Positions 46,242-54,794 of a DNA stretch of 64,000 nucleotides are shown here, in pieces. This DNA comes from Cellulomonas aerilata (GTDB taxonomy: Bacteria > Actinomycetota > Actinomycetes > Actinomycetales > Cellulomonadaceae), in NCBI RefSeq assembly GCF_007991755.1, contig NZ_BJYY01000013.1, forward strand, positions 186,001 to 250,000, in the 5' to 3' direction. Under the pieces are notes generated by a model. It worked only from the letters and a program-made list of their open reading frames with translations. It was not told the DNA's origin and did not search any database. The number at the start of each line of letters is the position of its first letter. The stretch's first letter is position 1. The translations under genes were made by a program, and so were the position numbers.

Positions 46242-47443
46242 CACGTCCGCTCCTCCGAGGGAGTCCCTGCGGCGGGCGGCCGGTCCAGCGGGGGCGCCGT
46301 CGCCCGATGGCGCAGGGACGCCAGCCGCAGGACCGCACCGCGCGGCAGGGCGTCACGCGCCAGTGAGGTCCCCCGCGCCAGCACGGCCGCCCCGGCTCGC
46401 TCGACCGGCCCGGTAGGTCCGCCGAACACCTGCACGTGGTGGCGGTCTCGCACGCCGTCGGCCCAGGTCCTCTTGTGCGCGTCGTCATCGCCGCACTGGT
46501 CGTAGAGCGCCACCTCGGGGTCCTCGACGAACGCGCGCACCACCTCGTGGCTCAGCAGGATGCCCGGCGCATAGCTGCGCAGCTCGGGGTCGTAGGCCAT
46601 GCGGAGTCCGTACACGGTCCCCGCGGTCTCGATGGACAGGTCGTAGGCGACGGCCCGACCGGCCACCCGGAGGAAGAAGACGTGCAGCAGCCCGGCGTCG
46701 GCGGCCCAGCCCGCAGCGTCGGCGTAGAAGCGCAGGAGCTCGGGGCGGCTGGTCAGCGCGGCGCCGTACTGCCCCTTCCAGCTGGACTTCTCCACCGCGG
46801 TGCAGTCCGACAGGAGCGCTTCGGCGGCCGGACGCCCCTCCAGGTGCTCCACCGTCACCGTGACCTGCGCCTCCAGCCGGCGACGGGCCTGGCGCAGGTT
46901 CCTCCTGCGGGAGGCGGACAGGCGCGCCTGCACCGCTTCCCAGGGCACCGTGACGTCCAGCACCGGTGACCGCTCGGCGACCCGCGCCGAGACCGCGCTG
47001 CCGGCGAGCGCTGCCTCCAGCAGGAGCGCCTCGGAGGTGCTCACGTCCAGCCCGTGCAGGTCCAGGCGCCGGGCACCGAGCCGCACCGCAGCGCCCAGCA
47101 GCGCCCTCCTGACGCCGGCCGAGCCGGCGACCGGCGCGTACCACGGGCAGTGGCGGGCAGGTCCGGCCAGGGTGCGCCCCCGGCGCAGGAGCGGGAGGAC
47201 ACCCAGCAGCTGGCCGTCCTGCCGGGCGGTCAGCAGCAGCGTCCGCAAGTCCGGCGCGAACGCGTCCCGCCACGCGAAGAACCACACCGGGGTGACGAAG
47301 GGCAGGGCGCCGGTCCGGGTCGCGAGGTCGTCCCAGTCGCGCTCGAGCGCCGGACTGCGTCCCTCGGGCGCGACCACGAGCGGCGGCACGTCTCGTTCGG
47401 CGACGTGGTCCATCGGCGCCTCCACCCCCGCGCCGTTCGCCAC
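46241..47443 (-). CDS. FemAB/GNAT-like acyl or aminoacyl transferase, paralogue 1
   Basis: 400 residues, of the CelD/BcsL (Acetyltransf_6) GNAT group often found in polysaccharide loci. It has an N-terminal GNAT-like half (LTARQDGQLLGVLPLLRRG) and a second half with SSWKGQYGAALTSRPELLRF and KRTWADGVRDRHHVQVFGG. A paralogue at 49868-51043 matches at roughly 80% by eye. The group probably decorates or modifies a polysaccharide precursor in the cytosol. It is the surviving gene of the left copy of a duplicated segment. Confidence 0.85.
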   Translation of the reverse strand: MANGAGVEAPMDHVAERDVPPLVVAPEGRSPALERDWDDLATRTGALPFVTPVWFFAWRDAFAPDLRTLLLTARQDGQLLGVLPLLRRGRTLAGPARHCPWYAPVAGSAGVRRALLGAAVRLGARRLDLHGLDVSTSEALLLEAALAGSAVSARVAERSPVLDVTVPWEAVQARLSASRRRNLRQARRRLEAQVTVTVEHLEGRPAAEALLSDCTAVEKSSWKGQYGAALTSRPELLRFYADAAGWAADAGLLHVFFLRVAGRAVAYDLSIETAGTVYGLRMAYDPELRSYAPGILLSHEVVRAFVEDPEVALYDQCGDDDAHKRTWADGVRDRHHVQVFGGPTGPVERAGAAVLARGTSLARDALPRGAVLRLASLRHRATAPPLDRPPAAGTPSEERT

Positions 47444-47465
47444 GCCGCGACGGACCCGCTCAGCC

Positions 47466-47565
47466 GGAGAACTTGGGAACGCGCCGCCATGCTAGGCGGC
47501 GGTCAGTGCACTGGCCAGGATGAAAGCAGCGGCCGTGACGACGGCGCCGAGGCGCCGCACGGCCT
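47466..47565 (-). pseudogene. Remnant of the flippase 3' end
   Basis: About 100 bases aligned with the end of the flippase gene (51087-51180). Translated, it gives RRLGAVVTAAAFILASALTAA and then a stop, against WRFGAVGTAAAFALANVLTAALAW in the intact gene. A one-base deletion puts a stop in frame. It sits upstream of paralogue 1 exactly where the flippase sits upstream of paralogue 2, showing that the duplication included both. Confidence 0.82.
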
Positions 47566-47594
47566 GCAGCCCAGGACGCGACGACGACCCACGA

Positions 47595-47725
47595 GCGCCT
47601 GCTCGACCACGAGGACCGGGAGCCGACGCGGCCGGCATCACGCCGATGTCCCTGGGGTCGCGGACGCCACCGGCTGCGACGACGGACGCCGGTACGCCGG
47701 GAACCACCCGCTGAGGTCGTCCGCC
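47595..47725. repeat. Direct repeat R2 (copied sugar-transferase 3' end)
   Basis: Second copy of R1. Here the sugar-transferase reading is only a tail fragment, while the opposite strand encodes the C-terminal 28 residues of the intact GNAT gene. The junction with the flippase remnant at about 47565-47595 is the breakpoint of the tandem duplication. Confidence 0.88.
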
Positions 47726-48717
47726 TCCGGGCCGGCTCCCCCGGCGGCCGCCAGCTCCCGGTAGGCGGCCGGGTCCGGCACCACGCGCCACGTCGAGAAG
47801 GGGTGGCGTCGGTCGGAGAAGCCGGCCTTGAAGCGGAAGACGCCGTCCTCGCCCGCCCCCACGCCGCCCCCCAGGTGCTGGGAGCGGTGGCCGCGCGCGG
47901 TGCCCCAGCGGCGGATCGCGTCGTAGACCGCCTTGGAGGGGTGCTCCGCGAACCGCTCGGTGCGTGTGGCGACGACGTAGTGGCTGACCAGGCCGCGGTG
48001 CTCGAAGAAGAAGGACCCGGCCATGAGCCGGTCCTCGCGGTCCAGGGCGACGGCGAGGTGCGTCTGCTCGGGCAGCTCGGAGCGCAGCTGCGCGAAGTGC
48101 TCCCGCGTGAAGAAGTAGGAGTCCGCAGCACCCAGTCGACGCATGCTCTCGTGGTAGGCGTCGACCCACTCGTCCAGGAGGTGCCACGCGTCGAACACCA
48201 CCGAGCCCCCGCTCCGGACGAAGCGGGCGATGTCCTTGCGGTGGTCCTTGCGCAGGCGCGACCACCCCTCGTCCTCGGACAGCCGGAGGTCGAGGGACAC
48301 CGTCGACCCGTGGTGCACGACGCGGCCGACCGCGGCGAGCGCCTCGGTCGGTGCGGGCAGCAGCGGGTGCAGCCGCACGAAGCACGAGACGAGGCGGGCC
48401 GCAGCCGCCTCCGCCACCAGCGCCCGGCTGGCGCGCTCCCAGAAGGCCAGGTCCGCGACGGGCACGTCGCTCACCGGCCCCGAGTACCCGTAGGGAGACG
48501 CCGCGTCGCACAGGCCGGTGCCGGGGACCGGCCGCAGCACGAGCGGCTGCAGCAGCCGGCCCCCGGGTTCCTCGTAGAGGAAGGCCACCGCGCGGCCCTC
48601 GGGCCCGGCGGCGGCCGCGACGTAGCCGGGCAGGTGGTAGACGTCGTGGTCGCACGCCGACAGGACCTGCCCCCACGCCGGGTGGGTGGCCTCGACGAAC
48701 GATGCCATGCCGGTCAC
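47638..48717 (-). CDS. FemAB-like GNAT-fold transferase
   Basis: 359 residues from the GTG at 48717, which overlaps the glycosyltransferase stop (GTGA); an ATG three codons later is the alternative. It has the double-GNAT FemAB layout (YGYSGPVSDVP, LRKDHRKDIARFVRSGG, HLGGGVGAGEDGVFRFKAGF). The GGG-x-G-x-x-D-GVFRFK motif is typical of peptidyltransferase/GNAT proteins of polysaccharide clusters. It is not a paralogue of the two neighbours in close detail. Its last 28 codons lie in repeat R2. Confidence 0.85.
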   Translation of the reverse strand: MTGMASFVEATHPAWGQVLSACDHDVYHLPGYVAAAAGPEGRAVAFLYEEPGGRLLQPLVLRPVPGTGLCDAASPYGYSGPVSDVPVADLAFWERASRALVAEAAAARLVSCFVRLHPLLPAPTEALAAVGRVVHHGSTVSLDLRLSEDEGWSRLRKDHRKDIARFVRSGGSVVFDAWHLLDEWVDAYHESMRRLGAADSYFFTREHFAQLRSELPEQTHLAVALDREDRLMAGSFFFEHRGLVSHYVVATRTERFAEHPSKAVYDAIRRWGTARGHRSQHLGGGVGAGEDGVFRFKAGFSDRRHPFSTWRVVPDPAAYRELAAAGGAGPEADDLSGWFPAYRRPSSQPVASATPGTSA

Positions 48718-49868
48718 GTCCTCACCGCCCGGGCCCGCTGCCGCAGGAGGTCGGCGTACAGCGAGTCGTGCGCGGCCAGCAGCGCCTCGATCGAGCACCG
48801 CCGCAGCCGGGTGTCGAGCCGGGCTCGCAGCTCCGGTCCCCGCGGCAGATCACCGACCGTGGCCAGCGCCCGGGCCAGGGCCGGCGGGTCACCGGGCGGC
48901 ACGAGCACGCCGCCGTCAGGTTCCACCAGCTCGGTGATGCCGCGCGTGCGACCGCCCACCACCGGCACCCCCAGGGCCAGGGACTCCAGCACCGCCCTGG
49001 ACAGGCCCTCCTGCCACGACGGGAGGACCGTGGCGGTGGAGGCCAGCACGGCCGGCCGGACGTCCTCGAGGCGCCCCAGCAGGTGCGTGCGCGAGGCGAC
49101 CCCCAACTGCTCGGCCCGGTCCTGCAGCTCCGCGCGCAGCGGTCCCTCCCCGACCAGGCACGCGTGCAGGTCCGGGCCCGCGGCGGCGAGGGCCTCGAGG
49201 AGCGTGCGGTGGTTCTTGCGGGGCACCAGCTCCGCCACGACGGTGACGAGGGGGGTGTCGGGCCCGATCCCCAGGCGGGTGCGCAGGTCCTGCGCGGCGG
49301 CGAGCAGCTCGTCGGTGGCCCGGTAGTGGTCGAGGTCGATGCCGATGCCCGGCATGAGCACGAGGCGCTCCGGCGGGACGATCCGCCGCCGCAGGGCCTC
49401 GTCACGGTCGAGCTCGTTGATGACGACGAGGCGGTCGGTCGCGAGGCCCGCCAGCCTCTCCACCGCGGCGTAGGCGGCGTTGCGAGCGCGGGAGCCGTGC
49501 GGGTGGAAGTGGAAGCCGTGCGCCGTGTACACCACGGCCGGACGGGAGGCTCGGGGCAGCGAGGCGACGGCCGCCCGGGTGATCGCCGACGCGATCGGCG
49601 TGTGCGTGTGGACGACGTCGTAACGGCCGCTCAGCAGGAGCCGGCGCATCCTCAACGGAGCCTGCAGCGCGTTCGCCGGGTCGGGGAGCCGCCGAGTCCA
49701 GGGCACCTCCCACACCGCGTCGAAGGACGCCTCGATCTCCGACAGCGCCGGCTCGCTACCGCTGGCCGCCTCGACGGTCCACCCCGACCGGCGCAGGTGG
49801 TGGGCGTAGGGCAGCAGGAAGCCCCGCGTCGTGCTGGGAACGGTGGTCACCACCAGCATCCGCGGCAT
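48714..49868 (-). CDS. GT4-family glycosyltransferase
   Basis: 384 residues, GT-B fold. N-terminal VHTHTPIASAITRAAV and the C-terminal donor site EGLSRAVLESLALGVPVVGG with its E(x7)E pattern mark family GT4 (PglA/CapM-like). It would add a sugar to the lipid-linked intermediate made by the PglC-like transferase. The ATG at 49868 overlaps the femAB-like paralogue 2 stop by one base. The first 25 codons survive in the chimera at 46080-46241. Confidence 0.92.
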   Translation of the reverse strand: MPRMLVVTTVPSTTRGFLLPYAHHLRRSGWTVEAASGSEPALSEIEASFDAVWEVPWTRRLPDPANALQAPLRMRRLLLSGRYDVVHTHTPIASAITRAAVASLPRASRPAVVYTAHGFHFHPHGSRARNAAYAAVERLAGLATDRLVVINELDRDEALRRRIVPPERLVLMPGIGIDLDHYRATDELLAAAQDLRTRLGIGPDTPLVTVVAELVPRKNHRTLLEALAAAGPDLHACLVGEGPLRAELQDRAEQLGVASRTHLLGRLEDVRPAVLASTATVLPSWQEGLSRAVLESLALGVPVVGGRTRGITELVEPDGGVLVPPGDPPALARALATVGDLPRGPELRARLDTRLRRCSIEALLAAHDSLYADLLRQRARAVRT

Positions 49869-51043
49869 CAGGTCGGCCCTCCGGGAGTCGTCGTCCCGGC
49901 GCGCGGGACCACCACCGTGCGCCGCGTCGCCCGGTGGCGGAGGGACAGCAGCCGCAGGACCGCGCCGCGTGGCAGGGTGTCGCGCGCCAGCGCCGCCCCG
50001 CGTGCCACCACGGCAGCCGCGGCTCGCTCGGCCGGCCCGGTGGGTCCGCCGAACACCTGCACGCGGTGGCGGTCCCGGACGCCGTCGGCCCAGGTCCGCT
50101 TGTGCGGGTCGTCGTTGCCGCAGTGGTCGAGGAGCGCCACCCGGGGGTCCGCGACGAGCGCGCGCACCACCTCCTGCCGGAGCAGCACCCCCGGGTCGTA
50201 GGCGCTCAGCTCGGGGTCGAAAGCCGAGCGCAGTGCGTACACGGTTCCCGAGCTCTCGATGAACAAGCCGTAGGCGACGGCCCGACCGGTCACGCGGAGG
50301 AGGAAGACGTGCAGCAGCCCGGCGTCGGCGGCCCAGCCCGCGGCGTCGGCGTAGAAGCGCAGGAGCTCGGGACGGCTGGTCAGCGCCGCACCGTACTGCC
50401 CCTTCCAGCTGCGGGCCTCCAGAGCGGCGCCGTCGGACAGGAGCGCTCCGGCGGCCGGACGTCCCTCCAGGTGCTCGACCGTGACCGTGCCCTGGGCCTC
50501 CAGGCGGCGCCGCCGCTGGCGCAGGTGCTTCCTGCTCGAGGCGGACAGGCGAGCCTGCACCGCCTCCCAGGGGACCGTGACGTCCAGGACCGGTGACCGC
50601 TCGGTGACCTCGGCCGAGACCGCGCTCCCGGCGAGCGCGGCCTCGAGCACGAGCGCCTCGGCGGTGCCCACGTCCAGGCCGTGCAGGTCCAGGCGCCGGG
50701 CGCGGAGCCGCACCGCAGCGCCCAGCAGCGCTCTGGTGATGCTCGCCGTGCCGGCGACCGGCGCGTACCAGGGTCCCACCCCGGGTCCGCTCAGCCTGCG
50801 CCCCCGGCGCAGGAGCGGGAGGAGGCCCAGCAGCTGACCGTCCTCGCGGGCGGTCAGCAGCAGCGTCCGGGCGCTCGGCGCGCACGCGTCGTGCCACGCG
50901 AAGAACCACCCCGGGGTGACGAAGGGCGGCGCCCCGGTCCGGGTTGCGAGGTCCTGCCAGTCGCGCTCGAGCGCCGGGCTGCGGGCCTCGGGCGCGACCA
51001 CGAGCGTCGGCGCAGACCCCTGCTCCGCAGGGTGGACCGCCAT
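49868..51043 (-). CDS. FemAB/GNAT-like acyl or aminoacyl transferase, paralogue 2
   Basis: 391 residues, full-length paralogue of 46241-47443. Shared blocks include LDVTVPWEAVQARLSAS, WKGQYGAALTSRPELLRFYA and KRTWADGVRDRH. Differences cluster at both termini. It stands in the presumed ancestral order flippase, femAB-like, GT4, GNAT (minus-strand order). Start ATG at 51043. Confidence 0.86.
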   Translation of the reverse strand: MAVHPAEQGSAPTLVVAPEARSPALERDWQDLATRTGAPPFVTPGWFFAWHDACAPSARTLLLTAREDGQLLGLLPLLRRGRRLSGPGVGPWYAPVAGTASITRALLGAAVRLRARRLDLHGLDVGTAEALVLEAALAGSAVSAEVTERSPVLDVTVPWEAVQARLSASSRKHLRQRRRRLEAQGTVTVEHLEGRPAAGALLSDGAALEARSWKGQYGAALTSRPELLRFYADAAGWAADAGLLHVFLLRVTGRAVAYGLFIESSGTVYALRSAFDPELSAYDPGVLLRQEVVRALVADPRVALLDHCGNDDPHKRTWADGVRDRHRVQVFGGPTGPAERAAAAVVARGAALARDTLPRGAVLRLLSLRHRATRRTVVVPRAGTTTPGGPT

Positions 51044-51086
51044 CGACGCCTCCTGCCGCGCCGTCGCCTTGCTGCGACGGACCCGT

Positions 51087-52304
51087 TCATCCGGATGATC
51101 TCGGCACGCGCCGCCAGGCTAGGGCCGCCGTCAGCACGTTGGCCAGGGCGAACGCGGCGGCGGTGCCGACGGCTCCGAAGCGCCAGCTGAGCACCAGCCC
51201 GGCGACCAGCTGCACCGGCGCCGTCACCAGCCGGACGCGCACCAGGCGCCCGGGCATCTGCAGGGCCGAGAGCGCGACCCAGGCGCCGACCAGGACCGCC
51301 TCACCGAGGCCGCTGACCGCCAGGAACGCGCGGACGGCCGCGGTGCCCTCCCAGCTCGGCCCCAGCACGAGCACGCCCAGGGGGTCCGGAGCGAGCACCA
51401 CCGCGGCTCCCCAGCCGACCGCCACGAGCGCCAGCACCAGGGACAGCCGTCGCGTGAGGAGCAGGACCCCCGGGCCACCGGCGGCGCGCACCGCGGCGGG
51501 CAGCGCGGTGGCGGAGAGCCCGCTGAAGACCACCGCCATCGGGCCGAAGAGCACGTACGCCGCGCGGACGGCCCCCAGCTCGTGCAGATCGCTGACGAAC
51601 GGCATGCACAGGTAGACCAGCTGCGGCGGGAACTGCGAGAGCGCGTACGCCCCGACCATGGGGACGACGAGGCGGGACTGCGCCCGGAGCCAGCGCAGCA
51701 CCGAGGGCCGAGCCGGCCGCAGCCGCGCGCGCGCCAGCGCAGCACCGGCCGCCACCGCGCCGCCGGCACCCCAGGCCGCGAGGAAGACCCACGGGCGTGA
51801 CTCCCCCGCGAGGACGAGCGGGACGAGCAGCGCCACCAGCACCAGCGCCCACACGGCGTCGGTCTCCGCGGCCCGCGCCGGGTGCCCGCGGGCGAACTGG
51901 ATGCTCCGCAGGGCGTCCTGCACCATGAGCAACGGCATCGCGACCGCGAGCGCGAGAAGGGCGTGACGCACCGTGCCGCCCACGGCGAGGGAGCCGACCG
52001 CCGCTGCGCCGCCGATCGCGCCGCCGCAGCCGAGCGCGTAGCCCAGGAACGACCTGGAGGCGACGGCCAGCCGCTCCTCGTCGCCGGCGAAGGCGACGGT
52101 CAGGACGTTCCCGCCGCTGGTGCGCAGCAGGCCCAACGCGAAGATGTAGATGACGTACACGAGGGAGAAGGCGCCGAAGTCCTCCAAGGAGGCACTGCGG
52201 ACCACGACGATCGTCAGCAGGAAGTTGGTCCCCGTGCTGATCGCCTGGTCCAGGACGCCCCACGGCGCGCCGGCCAGCCTGTGCGGCCGGTCGTCGACTA
52301 CCAC
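51087..52304 (-). CDS. Wzx-type polysaccharide flippase
   Basis: 405 residues with about twelve hydrophobic helices. The start resembles MATE/Wzx exporters (WGVLDQAISTGTNFLLTIVV, then ASLEDFGAFSLVYVIY). It should flip the lipid-linked oligosaccharide across the membrane. The GTG at 52304 has GGAGGG just before it and overlaps the O-antigen ligase stop by 7 bases. A longer upstream frame is antisense-type shadow. A remnant of its 3' end occurs at 47466-47565. Confidence 0.88.
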   Translation of the reverse strand: MVVDDRPHRLAGAPWGVLDQAISTGTNFLLTIVVVRSASLEDFGAFSLVYVIYIFALGLLRTSGGNVLTVAFAGDEERLAVASRSFLGYALGCGGAIGGAAAVGSLAVGGTVRHALLALAVAMPLLMVQDALRSIQFARGHPARAAETDAVWALVLVALLVPLVLAGESRPWVFLAAWGAGGAVAAGAALARARLRPARPSVLRWLRAQSRLVVPMVGAYALSQFPPQLVYLCMPFVSDLHELGAVRAAYVLFGPMAVVFSGLSATALPAAVRAAGGPGVLLLTRRLSLVLALVAVGWGAAVVLAPDPLGVLVLGPSWEGTAAVRAFLAVSGLGEAVLVGAWVALSALQMPGRLVRVRLVTAPVQLVAGLVLSWRFGAVGTAAAFALANVLTAALAWRRVPRSSG

Positions 52305-53524
52305 CGCTCCCTCCGCGAGCACGCGACGAGGGCGCCGCCGACCGCGAGGACCAGCCACCAGTGCCGCTGGTAGAGGGCCTCGATGCCCGTGGACACGCCG
52401 AGCATCGCCGCGTGAGCGGAGAGCAGCGCCAGCAGCAGCGACCGGTCCGCGCCGTCCACGGCGCGCGCGGCGGCGAGCATCCGTGCGGCGTTGGCCAGGG
52501 CGAAGCCCGCGAAGGCGACGAACCCGACCAGGCCCATCTCCGCCAGCGTCCACAGGGCGGTGTTGTGGACGATGTTCTCCGAGGTCGCGGCGTTCACCCC
52601 CAGGCCGGTGCCCAGGAGCGGGTACGCCACGAAGTCGTCCACCGCGCCGGCCGCGAGGGACAGTCGCGCGCCCACCTGGTCCGGACGGCTCACGAGAGCG
52701 GCCGCGTCCGGCACGAGGGTGAGGACGACGACCGGCAGGACCACCGCCAGGGGCGCGACCGTGCGCACCAGCGCGACCGCGGCCACCCTCGGCGCCACCG
52801 CGCCCGCCACGACGAGCGCGACGGCGAAGCCGATCCACGCCGACCGGGAGAACGTGAGCACCAGGGCGAGGGGGAGCACGAACCCGGCGGACCGGGCGGC
52901 GGCGCCGCGCAGCAGGGGCACCGAGCTGGCGACGGTCATCAGGTGCAGCGCCAGGCCCAGCGCCACCAGGCCGCCGAAGGCGTTGGGGTCCACGAGCAAC
53001 CCCGCCAGCCGTGCGCGCGGGAAGGGCTGGTTCACGAGCGGTACCTCCGCCACCCCGCTCGCCGCCAGGCCGAACGCGGCCAGGGCCACCGCCGCGTGCA
53101 GCAGCACGCCCCAGAGGAAGGCCCTGAGCAGCCAGCGGGCGTCGGACCACGTCCTGACGGCGTCGACCACGCAGAGGTAGATGAGCAGCAGCAGGCCGAA
53201 GCCGAGTCCCTTCTGGACCAGCGCGTACGACGTCACCGACCCCACGCGCACGAGGGACACCAGGAGCCCGACCGCGAGGGCGCCGGTCAGGGCGTGGGTC
53301 CACGGGCTCCAGGCCTCGGGGACGCGCCGCAGCCACGGCAGGCGCAGCCCGAGGTAGGCGAGGAGGAGCAGGTCCGACGGGGCCACGCGCAGGCCGAGCG
53401 GGCTGACGAGCTGCACGGGCAGCAGGAACGCCCAGCCGCCCAGCAGGAGCATCGAGGCAGGCGCCCGTGCAGGTACGTCCCGTGCCGCACGGACGGCCGT
53501 CCCCACCTGCTCAGGCACGCGCAT
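52298..53524 (-). CDS. O-antigen ligase/polymerase-family membrane protein
   Basis: 408 residues, about twelve helices. The Wzy_C region is recognisable: LTFSRSAWIGFAVALVV, then the large periplasmic loop with HNTALWTLAEMGLVGF. It would polymerise or ligate repeat units on the outer face of the membrane. ATG at 53524. The 124 bases upstream separate it from a divergent secreted-protein gene. They contain TACTGT (53571-53576), a possible -10 for the plus-strand gene. Confidence 0.87.
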   Translation of the reverse strand: MRVPEQVGTAVRAARDVPARAPASMLLLGGWAFLLPVQLVSPLGLRVAPSDLLLLAYLGLRLPWLRRVPEAWSPWTHALTGALAVGLLVSLVRVGSVTSYALVQKGLGFGLLLLIYLCVVDAVRTWSDARWLLRAFLWGVLLHAAVALAAFGLAASGVAEVPLVNQPFPRARLAGLLVDPNAFGGLVALGLALHLMTVASSVPLLRGAAARSAGFVLPLALVLTFSRSAWIGFAVALVVAGAVAPRVAAVALVRTVAPLAVVLPVVVLTLVPDAAALVSRPDQVGARLSLAAGAVDDFVAYPLLGTGLGVNAATSENIVHNTALWTLAEMGLVGFVAFAGFALANAARMLAAARAVDGADRSLLLALLSAHAAMLGVSTGIEALYQRHWWLVLAVGGALVACSRRERW

Positions 53525-53648
53525 GGGCCCTCCCCCCTGCGGAGACTAGGGCGATCCGCTCGGGTCGGAGTACTGTTCGGCTGAGCCATCATCTGCACGG
53601 GCGCTCGGGCGTCCGCCGGCGGAACCCTCAGGGCGGAGGCGTGGTCGT

Positions 53649-54776
53649 ATGGCGCACAAGACGGCAGCACTGGTCCTGGCGGTCGCTGCCGCGGTCGTGA
53701 CCGCCGGGTTCTCGACCGCGGACCAGCGCTCCACCCAGGTCCCTGCCCCGGTCGTGACGGAGGAGGTCCCGGCCCCCGTCGTGGCGGAGCCCGCGCAGCG
53801 CCCGCTCCTGCTCAAGCACGGCTGGGACATCCCGACCCCGCGGTTCGTGGCCGAGAACGCCGCCGCCATGGCGGCCTCGCCCTTCGACGGCGTCGTCGTG
53901 ACCGCCCCCGGCGTCTCCAGCAAGGTCATGCGCCAGGCCCCCCTGAGCCTCGACCACGCGCGCGCCGTCCTGGCTCCCATGGTCGCCGCCCGGACGACCC
54001 GGATGAGCCACAACTTCGTGATCGTCTACGCCACGCCGGCCGGACCGTTCTCCGGCTCCTGGACCACCCCGGTCGCCAACTTCGGTGCGGTGGCGCGTGC
54101 GGCGTCCGAGGCAGGGGCCGAGGGCATCTTCTTCGACGTCGAGTCCTACTTCGGGTCGTCCTGGTCACGCTGGACGGTCTGCCCCCGTCTGACCGACGAG
54201 CAGTGCGCCGACGTGGCCCGGGAGCGCGGCGCGCAGACCATGCGCGCCATGGTCGAGGCCGCGCCGGGCCTCACGGTCCTGACGAGCTTCGGCGCCTGGG
54301 CGAGCGACCCGAGCACGGACGACGCCCTCGAGGACGTCCCCTACAACGACATCTCGCGCCCGCTGGCCGTCCGCGGGCACTTCCTCATCGGCATGGTCGA
54401 GGCCGCGCGTGCGACGGGATCGTCCTTCGCGGACGGCGGGGAGCTCTACACCCTGCGCTCCCCCGAGGAGTTTCGTGCGGCCCGGGCGTGGCTGGACACC
54501 GGGCTGCCGAGCGAGGGCGACATCGTCCCCCCGGGCCTGCGCGCCGACTACGCCGCGACCGTCGACGTGTCCTTCGGGGTGTACGACCGGCCGTGGCTGG
54601 GTCGGCCGATGGACACGGCGCTGTGGCAGACCACGCTCGAGAACGCGCTGGACCACAGCGAGCGGTACGTCTGGGCCTACACCGAGCGCCACGACTGGTG
54701 GGGGACCGGGTGGCCGGAGGAGCCGGTCCCCCAGGCCTGGGTCGACGCGACGCGCCGCGCGCGTGACAGCGGCTGA
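53649..54776 (+). CDS. Secreted protein of unknown function, putative TIM-barrel hydrolase
   Basis: 375 residues with an N-terminal signal peptide (AALVLAVAAAVVTAG) and a Pro/Val-rich linker. The body has alternating strand-helix character: KHGWDIPTPRFVAEN, FDGVVV, AEGIFFDVESYFG, DISRPLAVRGHFLIGMVEAA, and YVWAYTERHDWW at the end. An acidic residue pair in FFDVES could be catalytic, as in barrel glycoside hydrolases. No family is assigned with confidence. A GGAGG site lies 10 bases before the ATG. It starts the second polysaccharide operon, before the Wzz gene. Confidence 0.75.
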   Translation: MAHKTAALVLAVAAAVVTAGFSTADQRSTQVPAPVVTEEVPAPVVAEPAQRPLLLKHGWDIPTPRFVAENAAAMAASPFDGVVVTAPGVSSKVMRQAPLSLDHARAVLAPMVAARTTRMSHNFVIVYATPAGPFSGSWTTPVANFGAVARAASEAGAEGIFFDVESYFGSSWSRWTVCPRLTDEQCADVARERGAQTMRAMVEAAPGLTVLTSFGAWASDPSTDDALEDVPYNDISRPLAVRGHFLIGMVEAARATGSSFADGGELYTLRSPEEFRAARAWLDTGLPSEGDIVPPGLRADYAATVDVSFGVYDRPWLGRPMDTALWQTTLENALDHSERYVWAYTERHDWWGTGWPEEPVPQAWVDATRRARDSG

Positions 54777-54794
54777 CCGCCGGACAGGTCGACG

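Noticed and set aside
46036-47725. Insertion sequence bounded by direct repeats
   Set aside because: No transposase, no inverted ends; gene remnants explain the repeats as a tandem duplication.
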